Origin: Streptomyces sp. NBC_00353
GTDB lineage: Bacteria > Actinomycetota > Actinomycetes > Streptomycetales > Streptomycetaceae
Direction: 5' to 3'
Length of the DNA: 64,000 bases
Assembly: GCF_036108815.1 (NCBI RefSeq)
Contig: NZ_CP107985.1
Coordinates: 8,615,501 to 8,679,500 of the forward strand
Shown: positions 16,483 to 24,913 of the stretch, one piece after another
How the letters are laid out: every line of letters starts with the position of its first letter
Numbering within the stretch: position 1 is the stretch's first letter
Position numbers and translations under genes: made by a program
Notes under the pieces: model-generated
Databases searched by the model: none
Told to the model about the DNA's origin: nothing
Seen by the model: the letters and a program-made list of their open reading frames with translations, nothing else

Positions 16483-17250
16483 ATGCCCGCAACGGGTAAC
16501 CACCGTCGTCGTACGTCCAGTTCGCTGACTCGCGGTTTCATCGCCGTGAGCGCGGGGGGAGCCGCTCTCGCGCTTCCTTTGATCGGTGCGACCACTGCCT
16601 CGGCAGCGCCGGCGCAGTCCGTCACCGCCGCCACAAAGACTGTGGCGCCCGCTGCGGCCCCTGCCAAGGCAATTGCCGCCGCGAAGGCTACGCCCTCCGT
16701 CTATTCCGTGATAGCCGGTGACACCCTTTACAAGATCGCCGCTGGGCATTCCGTGACCGGCGGCTGGCAGCAGCTGTACCAGGACAACCGCGAGGTCATC
16801 GGCTCCGACCCCGGCCTGATCCGCCCGGGCATGAAGCTGACCATCGGTGCCAAGGCCGAGTCCACGGCTGTCGAGTCCAAGCCGGCCGCGAGCAGTGCCA
16901 CCCCTGCCGTCGCGAAGCCCGTGACGTACACGAACAACCTCGACGGCTGGATCAAGGAGTCGCTGGCTGTCATGGCGCAGCACGGCATCCCCGGCAGCTA
17001 CGACGGCATCCACCGCAACATCATCCGCGAGTCCTCGGGCAACCCCAAGGCCATCAACAACTGGGACTCGAACGCCGCCAAGGGCACACCGTCCAAGGGG
17101 CTCCTGCAGGTCATCGACCCCACGTTCAAGGCCTACCACGTGGCCGGCACGTCGATGGACATCTACGACCCGGTCGCCAACATCACGGCTGCGTGCAACT
17201 ACGCCGCCGCCAAGTACGGTTCGATCGACAACGTGTTCGGGGCTTACTGA
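16483..17250 (+). CDS. Secreted LysM / lytic transglycosylase (SLT-like) cell-wall hydrolase
   Basis: 255 aa. Signal peptide to about residue 42 (ATTASA-APA), an Ala/Lys-rich stretch, a LysM peptidoglycan-binding domain (about 72-122, VIAGDTLYKIA), a linker, then a soluble-lytic-transglycosylase-like domain (155-255) with the catalytic glutamate in IIRESSGNP (E183) and the GLLQVIDPTF segment. It should cleave glycan strands outside the cell. It resembles the Streptomyces LysM-SLT proteins that share riboswitch leaders with rpfA and act in germination and growth. The ATG is 7-8 nt after GGAGAGG; the c-di-AMP riboswitch is the evident control. A hairpin terminator follows. Confidence 0.88.
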   Translation: MPATGNHRRRTSSSLTRGFIAVSAGGAALALPLIGATTASAAPAQSVTAATKTVAPAAAPAKAIAAAKATPSVYSVIAGDTLYKIAAGHSVTGGWQQLYQDNREVIGSDPGLIRPGMKLTIGAKAESTAVESKPAASSATPAVAKPVTYTNNLDGWIKESLAVMAQHGIPGSYDGIHRNIIRESSGNPKAINNWDSNAAKGTPSKGLLQVIDPTFKAYHVAGTSMDIYDPVANITAACNYAAAKYGSIDNVFGAY

Positions 17251-17282
17251 CGCCCGGTTGCGTTGATGCCGGTTGAGGAGTG

Positions 17283-17319
17283 ACGGGTGGCGAGGGTCCG
17301 AGGGGGCCTCGCCACCCGT
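17283..17319 (+). terminator. Hairpin terminator after the LysM/transglycosylase gene
   Basis: Perfect 13-bp arms ACGGGTGGCGAGG (17283-17295) and its complement (17307-17319), 11-nt loop, 33 bp after the stop codon. Confidence 0.8.
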
Positions 17320-17640
17320 TCCCGTCCCTGCTCGCGCAGGCGCTCGGCACGTGCGGCCAGGGGGACCGATTACGCAGGCGCCCTGCGGGAGGCCGGTGTC
17401 CCGATCGAATCCGTCCGAGGGTGTCACAGGAGCTACCGCATCGGCCGTGGATTCGGCTTCCTCGCCTGGTGTTCACGCCCCGTCGCCGGACCCTGCTGCG
17501 TGGGTCGACGCTCGGCGGCGGTCGAGCGGTACATCGCGGACCGGCCCGCTGTGCGCTGACGCCCGGTGTGGCGTATCCGGGGTACGCCCCCGAGCGGAAG
17601 TTACCCACAGGTATGTAGTGACTTAACGCGCAAACGGCAG
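17320..17640. other. Gene-free stretch upstream of cholesterol oxidase
   Basis: GC-rich sequence turning AT-richer near 17600. No credible coding sequence; it must hold the promoter of the cholesterol oxidase gene. Confidence 0.4.
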
Positions 17641-17654
17641 TAGAACGAGTTTCA
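17641..17654 (+). promoter_or_regulatory. KstR-like operator candidate
   Basis: TAGAACGAGTTTCA fits the published KstR consensus TnnAACnnGTTnnA at all eight fixed positions. It lies 25 bp upstream of the cholesterol oxidase ATG, where a bound repressor would block transcription. KstR is the TetR-family repressor of cholesterol catabolism in Mycobacterium and Rhodococcus. Whether this host has an orthologue cannot be seen here. Confidence 0.45.
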
Positions 17655-17679
17655 CTCTGTCGAGAGTGAGGCGTGTCAC

Positions 17680-19323
17680 ATGAGTGACTCTACCATGCAT
17701 GATGCAGGCACCAAGGGCGTTTCGCGTCGAAGATTCATCACAGGAACTGGTTCTATTTTAGGTGCCGTGGCCCTCGCGGGTCACAGCACCCCGGCCCAGG
17801 CCGGGGTCGGCTCCGCGGCCGCTCCGATCGACTCCGGGGCTCATGTCCCGGCCCTCGTGATCGGCACCGGATACGGCGGATCCGTCGCCGCCCTGCGTCT
17901 CGCCCAGTCGGGCGTCGACGTGCACATGATCGAAATGGGCATGGCCTGGGACACCCCCGGCCCGGACGGCAAGATCTTCGCCAATACGACCTCGCCGGAC
18001 AGCCGGTCGTACTGGCTCCGCACCAGGACCAAGCAGCCCCTCAGTAATTTCCTCGGCTTCCCCATCGACAAGAACGTCACCCGCAGCACCGGGATCCTCG
18101 ACGCCGAGGAGTTCAGCGGGATCACGGTCTACCAGGGCCGCGGTGTCGGTGGCGGCTCGCTGGTCAACGGTGGCATGGCGGTCACCCCCAAGCGCGAGAA
18201 CTTCGGGGCCGTCCTCCCGTCGGTGGACGCCGACGAGATGTACGGGATCTACTACCCGCGCGCCAATGCCGGGCTCGGTGCCAGCACCATCGATCCTGCC
18301 TGGTTCGACACCGCCGCGTGCTACCAGTACGCCCGGGTCGGCCGCAAGCAGGCCCAGCGTGCCGGCTTCCCGTTCGTCTTCGTGCCCACCGTGTACGACT
18401 GGGACTACATGAAGCAGGAAGAGGCCGGAACCGTCCCCAGGTCGGCGCTGGCCGGCGAGATCCTCTACGGCAACAACTACGGCAAGAAATCGCTGCAGAA
18501 GACGTACATCGACCGGATCAGGGCCACCGGCAGGGTCGCCATCTCGCCGCTGCACAAGGTCACTTCGGTCGCTCCGGCGGCGGGCGGCGGCTATACGGTC
18601 GTCATCGACCAGATCGACACCGGCGGTGTCACCACGGCCACCAAGACGGTGACCGCGGACCGGGTGTTCTTCGCGGCCGGCAGCGTGGGCACCAGCAAGC
18701 TCCTGGTCAAGCTGAAGGCCACCGGCGCGCTCGCCGACCTGAACGACGAGATCGGCAAAGGATGGGGCGACAACGGCAACGTCATGTGCGGCCGGGCCAA
18801 CCACCTGTGGGACCCCACCGGCAGCCTCCAGGCATCCATTCCCACCGGCGGCATCGACAACTGGGCCGCCGGTGGCGCGTTCGCCGAGGTCGCGCCGCTG
18901 CCCACCGGGATCGAGACGTTCGCCTCGTTCTACCTGTCCATCACCAAGAACCCGAACCGGGCCGAGTTCACCTGGAACGCCGCGACGGGCAAGGTCGACC
19001 TGAACTGGCAGACCGCATGGAAGCAGCCGTCCATCGACGCCGCCAGGACGATCTTCGACAGGATCAACCAGAAGGAGGGGACGATCTACCGGACCGATCT
19101 CTTCGGCACCTACAAGATCTGGGGCGACCACCTCACGTACCACCCGCTCGGCGGCGCGGTGCTGAACCGCGCCACCGACAACTACGGCCGCTTGCACGGT
19201 TACTCCGGCCTGTACGTCATCGACGGCTCGCTGATCCCCGGCAACACCAGCGTCAATCCGTTCGTCACCATCACCGCGCTCGCCGAACGGAACATCGAGA
19301 AGATCATCGCCACCGACCTGTGA
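17680..19323 (+). CDS. choD: Secreted cholesterol oxidase (GMC-type, FAD)
   Basis: 547 aa. A twin-arginine signal (SRRRF, residues 15-19, hydrophobic core to AQA near 41) sends a folded flavoprotein through Tat. The mature chain opens with the FAD motif GTGYGG (62-67) and matches Streptomyces ChoA along its length, including RGVGGGSLVNGGMAV. Active-site residues line up with ChoA Glu361, His447 and Asn485: E403 in FAEVAP, H488 in YHPLGG, N526 in VNPFVT. It oxidises and isomerises 3-beta-hydroxysterols to cholest-4-en-3-one with release of H2O2. Unlike the choP-choA operon of Streptomyces sp. SA-COO there is no P450 gene in front. A GAGG ribosome site precedes the ATG. It is convergent with the next gene, only 3 bp apart, with no room for a terminator. 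Confidence 0.93.
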   Translation: MSDSTMHDAGTKGVSRRRFITGTGSILGAVALAGHSTPAQAGVGSAAAPIDSGAHVPALVIGTGYGGSVAALRLAQSGVDVHMIEMGMAWDTPGPDGKIFANTTSPDSRSYWLRTRTKQPLSNFLGFPIDKNVTRSTGILDAEEFSGITVYQGRGVGGGSLVNGGMAVTPKRENFGAVLPSVDADEMYGIYYPRANAGLGASTIDPAWFDTAACYQYARVGRKQAQRAGFPFVFVPTVYDWDYMKQEEAGTVPRSALAGEILYGNNYGKKSLQKTYIDRIRATGRVAISPLHKVTSVAPAAGGGYTVVIDQIDTGGVTTATKTVTADRVFFAAGSVGTSKLLVKLKATGALADLNDEIGKGWGDNGNVMCGRANHLWDPTGSLQASIPTGGIDNWAAGGAFAEVAPLPTGIETFASFYLSITKNPNRAEFTWNAATGKVDLNWQTAWKQPSIDAARTIFDRINQKEGTIYRTDLFGTYKIWGDHLTYHPLGGAVLNRATDNYGRLHGYSGLYVIDGSLIPGNTSVNPFVTITALAERNIEKIIATDL

Positions 19324-19326
19324 CGA

Positions 19327-19806
19327 TCAACGACCGGGCAGCGCGCACACGGTGTCGAGGCCCAGCACATGGTTGAGCCGGCCGAACGCCAGCCATGATC
19401 CGATGCTCATGCTCAGCTCCACGATCTCGAGCTGGCTGTAGTGCGCGCTCATCCGGGACCAGAACGCGTCGTCGAGGTTGTGGTGATCGAGGGCGTACCG
19501 CTCGGCGTATTCGGCGGCCAACCGGGTCCGGTCGTCGAAAACGTCGGTGGTACGCCACTGGGTCACCGCGTCGGCGAAACCCTCCTCGACCTTCACGCCG
19601 TCCCGTTCGGTCCGCCAGTCGAGACAGAAGACGCACCCGTTGATCTGGGCGATCCGCAACCGCGCGGCTTCGAACTCGCGCAGCCCCAGGGTCGTATGGG
19701 TGTACACCGCCAGCGAGAAGCTCGATGCGGCTATCCCGATCCCGGGCACCATCTCGCCCCATACGTACTCGATCGCGTCCTTGCCCTCGGGGATGTCGAT
19801 GTTCAT
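19327..19806 (-). CDS. Carboxymuconolactone decarboxylase / AhpD-like family protein
   Basis: 159 aa, all-helical, with the AhpD-type redox pair in INGCVFC (C58, C61). The family includes alkylhydroperoxidases and decarboxylases; the CxxC favours a thiol peroxidase-like role, which would suit a neighbour of an H2O2-producing oxidase, but the substrate is not evident. Its start overlaps the stop of the upstream DapB-fold gene by 4 bp (ATGA), so the two are translated together. Confidence 0.75.
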   Translation of the reverse strand: MNIDIPEGKDAIEYVWGEMVPGIGIAASSFSLAVYTHTTLGLREFEAARLRIAQINGCVFCLDWRTERDGVKVEEGFADAVTQWRTTDVFDDRTRLAAEYAERYALDHHNLDDAFWSRMSAHYSQLEIVELSMSIGSWLAFGRLNHVLGLDTVCALPGR

Positions 19807-20882
19807 GGTTCTCTCCTTCCGAGCCTGCCGACTGCGGGGCGCAGCGGGACGTCGAGCGCGTCGTAGAGTCCTGGTTCCGCGTTCACGAGCCAGTCGATGG
19901 CGCTCACGAGCCGGCCCACCGCGGTCGCGTTCCCGCCCGCGGATCTGTTCTCGTCCTCGTCGGTGGCCTCGACCGTGACCTCGATGCGCGGGCGGCCCTC
20001 GATGATCACTCGATGTGCGCCGTCACCGTCGGGCGGCGTCGGCCAGTCCGGTGCGCAGGAGGGGTGAATGCGCGTGATGTGCTCGATGACGATGCGGGGT
20101 TCGCCCCCGACGATGCCCTGCACTTCGAACCGCACCGCGCCCTGGGTGCCGGCCTCGAACGAGCCCATCGTCCTGGTGCTCACCGTGGCGTCGAGCGCGC
20201 GCCGGTCCAACGTCTCGCGGATGTCGTCGAGTTCGACCCCCAGAGCCCTGGCCATCAGCCGTATCTGTCCACCCCACACCATGGTCGGGACGGTCGGTGC
20301 GAGCATCAGCGGCTCGTACTCCATCGGCTGGCCCATGCCGACCAGGTACCGGACCGATTCCTCCTGCTCGTAGGTGGAGTAGTCGAAGATCTCCTGACAG
20401 CGGATCACGTCGATGGAGGTGCCGAGTCCGCTGATCAGCAACGGGAGCACGTCATTGCCCCAGCCGGGATCGACACCGGAGACGAACAGCGAACCGCCAC
20501 CGTCCGCGATGGCGGCCAGCACCGGTTCCCGCAGCTCCGGCGGGGCGCCCAGCTGGTCGTACAGGGCGTACAGCGCGGGGGTGACGACCACGGCCCCGGT
20601 CCGGATCGCCCTGCTGATGTCGGCGAGGGCCTCGTCGGGGCGGATGTCGCCGGACGCGGCGTAGACCACGGCCCGGGGACCGGTGGCCAGCACGGCATCG
20701 ACGTCGTCGTTCGCCACGACCCCCAGCGGACGACCGAGCCCACCGAGCTCGCCCGCGTCACGTCCCACCTTGTCGGGGTTGTGGACGAGCACGGCGGTGA
20801 GCTCGAGCGCCGGATGGGCCTCGACAGCGCGGATTGCGGCGCGGCCGACGTTGCCCGTGCCCCAGACAACCGTGGAAATCAT
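19803..20882 (-). CDS. DapB-fold NAD(P)-dependent dehydrogenase (dihydrodipicolinate reductase-like)
   Basis: 359 aa from the ATG at 20882. The N terminus VVWGTGNVGRAAIRAV is a Rossmann NAD(P) site; the rest resembles the family that includes 2,4-diaminopentanoate dehydrogenase and mycobacterial dihydrodipicolinate reductase-like proteins rather than true DapB, which is shorter (about 250 aa). Substrate unknown. No ribosome site precedes the ATG; a TACCCT box ends 6 nt before it, so a leaderless mRNA is likely. It is coupled to the CMD-family gene by ATGA overlap and faces the cholesterol oxidase gene, so a role in steroid side reactions is possible but unproven. Confidence 0.7.
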   Translation of the reverse strand: MISTVVWGTGNVGRAAIRAVEAHPALELTAVLVHNPDKVGRDAGELGGLGRPLGVVANDDVDAVLATGPRAVVYAASGDIRPDEALADISRAIRTGAVVVTPALYALYDQLGAPPELREPVLAAIADGGGSLFVSGVDPGWGNDVLPLLISGLGTSIDVIRCQEIFDYSTYEQEESVRYLVGMGQPMEYEPLMLAPTVPTMVWGGQIRLMARALGVELDDIRETLDRRALDATVSTRTMGSFEAGTQGAVRFEVQGIVGGEPRIVIEHITRIHPSCAPDWPTPPDGDGAHRVIIEGRPRIEVTVEATDEDENRSAGGNATAVGRLVSAIDWLVNAEPGLYDALDVPLRPAVGRLGRREP

Positions 20883-20888
20883 GCGCGG

Positions 20889-20928
20889 AGGGTAGCGAGA
20901 GGGCCTGTCAGTTCCTAGTGCCGTGACA
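20889..20928 (-). promoter_or_regulatory. Putative leaderless promoter and inverted repeat of the DapB-like operon
   Basis: Minus-strand -10-like TACCCT (20894-20889) ends 6 nt before the ATG, typical of leaderless Streptomyces transcripts. Just upstream, TGTCA (20906-20910) and TGACA (20924-20928) form an inverted repeat with a 13-nt spacer, a possible operator. Confidence 0.35.
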
Positions 20929-21058
20929 CGACGAGTTTGTCGGGCGGGACAGAGGAGCCGGGGCCTCACCGGGAGGCGGCTTGGGCTGTGCCCGCTACGT
21001 CGTCAGGGCAGTGGATACACAGCGGCACTGCGCCCCGGGCTCGCGTGGTCGGTTCCGG

Positions 21059-22252
21059 TCAGGCCGTCTCGGCCTCCAGACGGCTGGGAGCGGTATGCGG
21101 CGAGCGGAGTACGTGGGCTGAGCACACGGCCACGACGCAGAAGCCGAGAGGCAGCAGAAAGGTCAGGTTGAGCGGCATGAAATGCGTCAGCGGTCCGATG
21201 ACGGCGGGGCCGGCGAGCATGCCGAGATAGCCCAGGCCGGCGACGCGCGAGACATTCGTTCCGGCGGCGCCCGGATCGGCGTGGCCTGCGGCGCTGAAGA
21301 GCTGAGGGATGCAGCCGGACAGTCCGGCCCCGAACACGGCCCAGCCGGCCAGGGCCAGCGGGATCGACGTGGAGAACGTGGCCGTCGTCAGGCCGACCGC
21401 GGCCAGGGCCGCCCCGTAGCGGAGGATGGCCACCGGCCCGAAGCGCATGGCCACTCGGTCGGCCAGCAGTCGACCGATGGTCATGGCGGTCGAGAACGCA
21501 CCATAGGCGAGAGCGGCGACGGCGGCGGAGGCGTTCAGGACATCCCGCAGATGCAGAGTGCTCCAGTCGTTGGCCACGCCTTCGCAGAGCATGAGCATCA
21601 GCGCGAGCGCGGCCAGCGCCCAGATGCGGCGGGATGTCCGGTGCACCGGTTGCGTCACACCGGCGGGGGCCTCCGCGGCAGACGAGGGGGTGTGCTCGGT
21701 CGGCAGGAGCCCGCGGGCGGCGAGCGCGGCCACGGCGAGACCGAGAACGGCCACTGAGCCGAGGGTCACCGCCGGGCTCCAGCCCCAGCTGAGCGTGCGC
21801 GCGCCAAGCAGCGCGGCAAGGACGCCGCCGATGGAGAACGTGGCGTGGAAGGCGGACATGACGGGGCGTCGGTAGCCCCGCTCGACCTGGATGGCGTGGG
21901 CGTTCATGCTGACGTCCAGACAGCCATTGCCGAGTCCGAGCAGCGCAAGTGCCGCTCCCAGCGTCCACGCGTCCGTGGCCAGGCCCGGCAGGACCACGGC
22001 TGCGCTGCACAGTGCCGCGCTCAGCGGTACGACGGTGCGGGCGCCCCAGCGATCGGTGAGCGGGCCCGTGATCCGCATCCCCGCGAAGGCTCCCGCGCCC
22101 AGGAGCAGGAGTAGCCAGCCGAGCACGGCATGACTGATGCCGACGTGGCGCTCGACGGCAGGGATGTGGACGACCCACATCCCCAGGACGAAGCCGTTCA
22201 GGGCGAAGTAGGCGGTCGTGACCAGTCGGCCGGTCCGCAGCGATCTCTCCAT
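21059..22252 (-). CDS. MFS transporter
   Basis: 397 aa from the ATG at 22252 (an in-frame ATG at 22273 would add seven residues). About twelve hydrophobic segments, a TGPLTDRWGART loop between TM2 and TM3 typical of the major facilitator family and an LGLGNGCLDVSMNA segment as in the FucP/YbjJ-like branch. Probable small-molecule exporter or sugar-type permease in the membrane; the substrate is unknown. It is divergent from a DeoR regulator across a 74-bp region with two copies of an inverted repeat, so it is probably the regulator's target. Confidence 0.82.
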   Translation of the reverse strand: MERSLRTGRLVTTAYFALNGFVLGMWVVHIPAVERHVGISHAVLGWLLLLLGAGAFAGMRITGPLTDRWGARTVVPLSAALCSAAVVLPGLATDAWTLGAALALLGLGNGCLDVSMNAHAIQVERGYRRPVMSAFHATFSIGGVLAALLGARTLSWGWSPAVTLGSVAVLGLAVAALAARGLLPTEHTPSSAAEAPAGVTQPVHRTSRRIWALAALALMLMLCEGVANDWSTLHLRDVLNASAAVAALAYGAFSTAMTIGRLLADRVAMRFGPVAILRYGAALAAVGLTTATFSTSIPLALAGWAVFGAGLSGCIPQLFSAAGHADPGAAGTNVSRVAGLGYLGMLAGPAVIGPLTHFMPLNLTFLLPLGFCVVAVCSAHVLRSPHTAPSRLEAETA

Positions 22253-22267
22253 ACCGATGAACATAAC

Positions 22268-22316
22268 GAACATCTCTGATGTTTGAAAGCTTGCATTTTG
22301 AACATCGTTGGTGTTC
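22268..22316. promoter_or_regulatory. Two-site operator between MFS gene and DeoR regulator
   Basis: Two near-identical inverted repeats, GAACATC-TCT-GATGTTT (22268-22284) and GAACATC-GTT-GGTGTTC (22300-22316), with centres 32 bp apart (three helical turns). This is the arrangement expected for cooperative binding of a dimeric or tetrameric DeoR-type repressor controlling both divergent genes. Confidence 0.6.
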
Positions 22317-22326
22317 TATCGCTGAT

Positions 22327-23085
22327 GTGGCGAGTACGGATCGACTGAGACGGATCACCGAGGCGGTACGCGAAGCGGGCAGTGCCGGCGTCGCGGAGCT
22401 GGCTGCCCTGACCGGCGCGTCGGAGATGACCATCCGCCGTGACCTGGAGACCCTGGCCGAGCAGGGCATCCTGGAGCGGTACCGAGGGGGAGCGAGGAGC
22501 CTGCTGCTGCGCGGCGACGAACCCCCCTTCGGGCTGCGGGCGACTGAGGGACTGGAGGCCAAGCGACGCATTGCCTCCGAGGTCGCCGGGCTGATCGCCG
22601 ACGGGGAATCCGTGGTCCTCGACAGCGGCACCACCTGCCTGGAAGTGGCCCGCGCGCTGGAACACCGGCGCCTGACGGTCATGCCGCTTTCCCTGCACGC
22701 GGTGAACGCACTGACCGGAGCGCCGGACCTCACGCTGCTGGTGCCGGGCGGCCGCCCCCGGCGGGGCGAACTCGCACTCACCGGCCCGCTCGCCGAGGCG
22801 TCGCTGGCCGCCCTGCGTTTCGACACCGCGGTCATCGGCTGCTGCGGACTGAACGCGGCGAACGGCCTGACCGCGTACGACTTGGACGACGCCGCCACCA
22901 AGCGGGCCGCCATCGCATCGGCCCGCCGGGTCATCGCGGTCACGGACGGCGCGAAGTTCTCCCGTACCGCCCTTGCCTTTGTCGCACCCGCCACCGCACT
23001 GCACGCCGTTGTCACCGACGAGACCGCGCCCGAGGGCGAGGTCGACGCACTGGCTGCGGCGGGCGTGCACGTGCGACAGGTATGA
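22327..23085 (+). CDS. DeoR-family transcriptional regulator
   Basis: 252 aa from the GTG at 22327. An N-terminal winged helix (VAELAALTGASEMTIRRDLETL) with the DeoR signature is followed by a DeoRC sensor domain (about 75-235, including DSGTTCLEVARAL and the TDGAKF segment) that in this family binds sugar phosphates. An ATG at 22279 is in frame but lies inside the first operator repeat, so the later GTG is more likely; no good ribosome site is visible for either. It is divergent from the MFS transporter and probably represses it and itself. Confidence 0.82.
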   Translation: MASTDRLRRITEAVREAGSAGVAELAALTGASEMTIRRDLETLAEQGILERYRGGARSLLLRGDEPPFGLRATEGLEAKRRIASEVAGLIADGESVVLDSGTTCLEVARALEHRRLTVMPLSLHAVNALTGAPDLTLLVPGGRPRRGELALTGPLAEASLAALRFDTAVIGCCGLNAANGLTAYDLDDAATKRAAIASARRVIAVTDGAKFSRTALAFVAPATALHAVVTDETAPEGEVDALAAAGVHVRQV

Positions 23086-23228
23086 CCTGGGCGTCAGTTG
23101 AACGGCACGCGCCCCAGCGTTCCGTCTTGATGCTGTCCAGAATGCGGGTGCTCGCCACGTTGAGCGCACTGCGGAGCAGCAGGTTCCTCTGACCGGTGGG
23201 CCGGCCGCCGCTGCTCCACCGCACATGA

Positions 23229-24290
23229 CTATTCGTGATCGAGATCCATTCCTGCGACAGGCCTCGAGGGCCGACGACCGATGCCATTGGCCCTGGCCCG
23301 GGTCGCGTTGGCGGCGAGCAGGGCCAAACCGAGCGGGGTGAGTGTGTGCAGCACGGTGGTCGCGTAGCGGACGCTGGCGATCAGTTGCGAGTCGCGCAGC
23401 GCCTGGGTGTGGAAGGTGACGGTGCCGGGGGATATGCCCAGAGAACGGGCGAGTTCACTCCCGGTGGCCCCCGTGGCGGAGGCGCGCAGTACGAGTGCGC
23501 GAGTGCGGCCCAGCAGCGTGGTCAGCGGGACGGTGTCGCCGTCGGCGATGTCTGCCGCTGCGGCCACCCGCTCGTGGCGCATGGGGTAGACCAGTACGGG
23601 CGGTAACTCGGGGTCCGCCAGCACCACGGCTGAACCCCAGCAGAAGTACGAGGGCACCAACCGCAGTCCTCTGCCGCCCAGATGCAGGTCCGCGTCGACG
23701 GTGGGGTGGTCCGCCTCGAGGACGGGGCTGCGCCAGCGAAAGCCCGGCCCCAGGCCGGACAGCATGTCCTCGACTCCTCTTCCCAGCAGGGAACGGGTGC
23801 GGAAGACCCGCTCGGCCTCGATGCGGGTGCGAATGGTCGCCTCGTGCGGCGCGATGAGCGCGTCGTAGTACGCCCTCAGCCCTGCGGTCAGCTCGTTCCT
23901 GTGCTCAGCGGCGGCCAGCCGGGTCAGTCCGCGCGGAGTCGCGGTCACCACTCTGGTCAGCTGGTCGAGTTCGGCCGACACCCGGGCGGACGGGGTGGCG
24001 CGGATGGCTTCGAGACCGGGAGAAAGCCCCTCGCTGGCGGCGGCGGGGGTGAGGAAATCCGGGAAGTAGGCGGCGCGCGGAAACAGTGGCAGCAGCAAAT
24101 GCCGCACCGTGCGCGCCAGTGCGGGATCGTTCAGCTTTTCGCAGGCGAAGCGCAGCCAGGCGGCGTAGGTCCCGCGGCCGCGCTTGGTCTGCAGGCGGTG
24201 GAGTGAGGCCGCTGTCTCCCACAGGGGATCGGGCTCGGCGGTCAGGCGGGTCCGGCCGAGATCGGGTCCGGAGAAGTGAATGCGGAGCAC
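23229..24290 (-). CDS. Winged-helix (ArsR/DUF5937-like) transcriptional regulator
   Basis: 353 aa. Begins MLRIHFSGPDLGRTR, as in the Streptomyces family with an N-terminal DUF5937-type domain and a C-terminal ArsR/LuxR-like helix-turn-helix. Here the HTH is at about 270-320 (GSELARSLGISPGTVTFHTQ). No metal-binding cysteines are obvious, so it is not a classical metal sensor. It is divergent from the I36 inhibitor-like gene across 160 bp and may regulate it. The ligand is unknown. Confidence 0.72.
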   Translation of the reverse strand: MLRIHFSGPDLGRTRLTAEPDPLWETAASLHRLQTKRGRGTYAAWLRFACEKLNDPALARTVRHLLLPLFPRAAYFPDFLTPAAASEGLSPGLEAIRATPSARVSAELDQLTRVVTATPRGLTRLAAAEHRNELTAGLRAYYDALIAPHEATIRTRIEAERVFRTRSLLGRGVEDMLSGLGPGFRWRSPVLEADHPTVDADLHLGGRGLRLVPSYFCWGSAVVLADPELPPVLVYPMRHERVAAAADIADGDTVPLTTLLGRTRALVLRASATGATGSELARSLGISPGTVTFHTQALRDSQLIASVRYATTVLHTLTPLGLALLAANATRARANGIGRRPSRPVAGMDLDHE

Positions 24291-24450
24291 AGTACTCCTT
24301 CACGTGAGGTGCCCGTTTCAACAGAGCTCGAACAAGGTAGCTGCCTGTGAACAGCGGTGGCAATCTCTGTGAAGGTGTGGTTCAACCGGCTTCACAATTC
24401 AGTGATTCGGTTGGATTGCGTGTTTCGGTATCGATCGAGAAGGGGAGAAA

Positions 24451-24825
24451 ATGAAGCTGGCCAAGTTCTTTGCTGCCGCGGCTGTGGCTGGAATGTCCAT
24501 TGCCGGTCTTGCGGCCCCCGCGAGCGCCACGGAGCACAATGGCGTGTGCGAGTCGGGCGAGTTCTGCCTCTGGTACAACCCGAACTATGCGAACGGCATC
24601 TGGGACATGTACTACGCGGACCTCAACCTCAACGACAACTACTTCATCGGCAACTCCAGCCAGCGGGTCGGCAACAACTCCGCCTCGGCCAAGAATCGGG
24701 ACTCCCTGCGGTGGTACGTCTACTTCGGGACGAACAAGACCGGTACGTCCGGCTGGTACGACTCCGGTGAGGTCAACTCGCAGATGACGAACTTCCGGAA
24801 CCAGATCGAGTCCGCCTCGTACTGA
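24451..24825 (+). CDS. Secreted peptidase inhibitor family I36 protein
   Basis: 124 aa. Signal peptide with cleavage after APASA (about 26/27). The mature part begins with a CESGEFCLWYN motif and a beta/gamma-crystallin-like pattern (Trp/Tyr/Asn rich, FRNQIES end) typical of I36 inhibitors such as the Streptomyces metalloprotease inhibitor SMI. Probably an extracellular protease inhibitor or a structural relative. AAGGGGAG lies 4 nt before the ATG. A strong hairpin separates it from the lipoprotein gene. Confidence 0.8.
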   Translation: MKLAKFFAAAAVAGMSIAGLAAPASATEHNGVCESGEFCLWYNPNYANGIWDMYYADLNLNDNYFIGNSSQRVGNNSASAKNRDSLRWYVYFGTNKTGTSGWYDSGEVNSQMTNFRNQIESASY

Positions 24826-24833
24826 TCCCCCGG

Positions 24834-24877
24834 CCCGGCCGGCCGGCGGGGCTCGCAAGCCGCGCCGGCCGGCCGGG
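24834..24877 (+). terminator. Hairpin terminator after the I36-family gene
   Basis: Perfect 15-bp arms CCCGGCCGGCCGGCG (24834-24848) and complement (24863-24877); the loop itself contains a GGCT/AGCC pair. It begins 8 bp after the stop codon. Confidence 0.75.
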
Positions 24878-24913
24878 GTGCACGCACCCACCCCTGGAGC
24901 CTGGAGACCAGCC

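Noticed and set aside
17618..17646. Promoter GTGACT-N17-TAGAAC before the cholesterol oxidase
   Set aside because: Both hexamers deviate at conserved positions; the overlap with the KstR-like box is suggestive but not enough for a promoter call.
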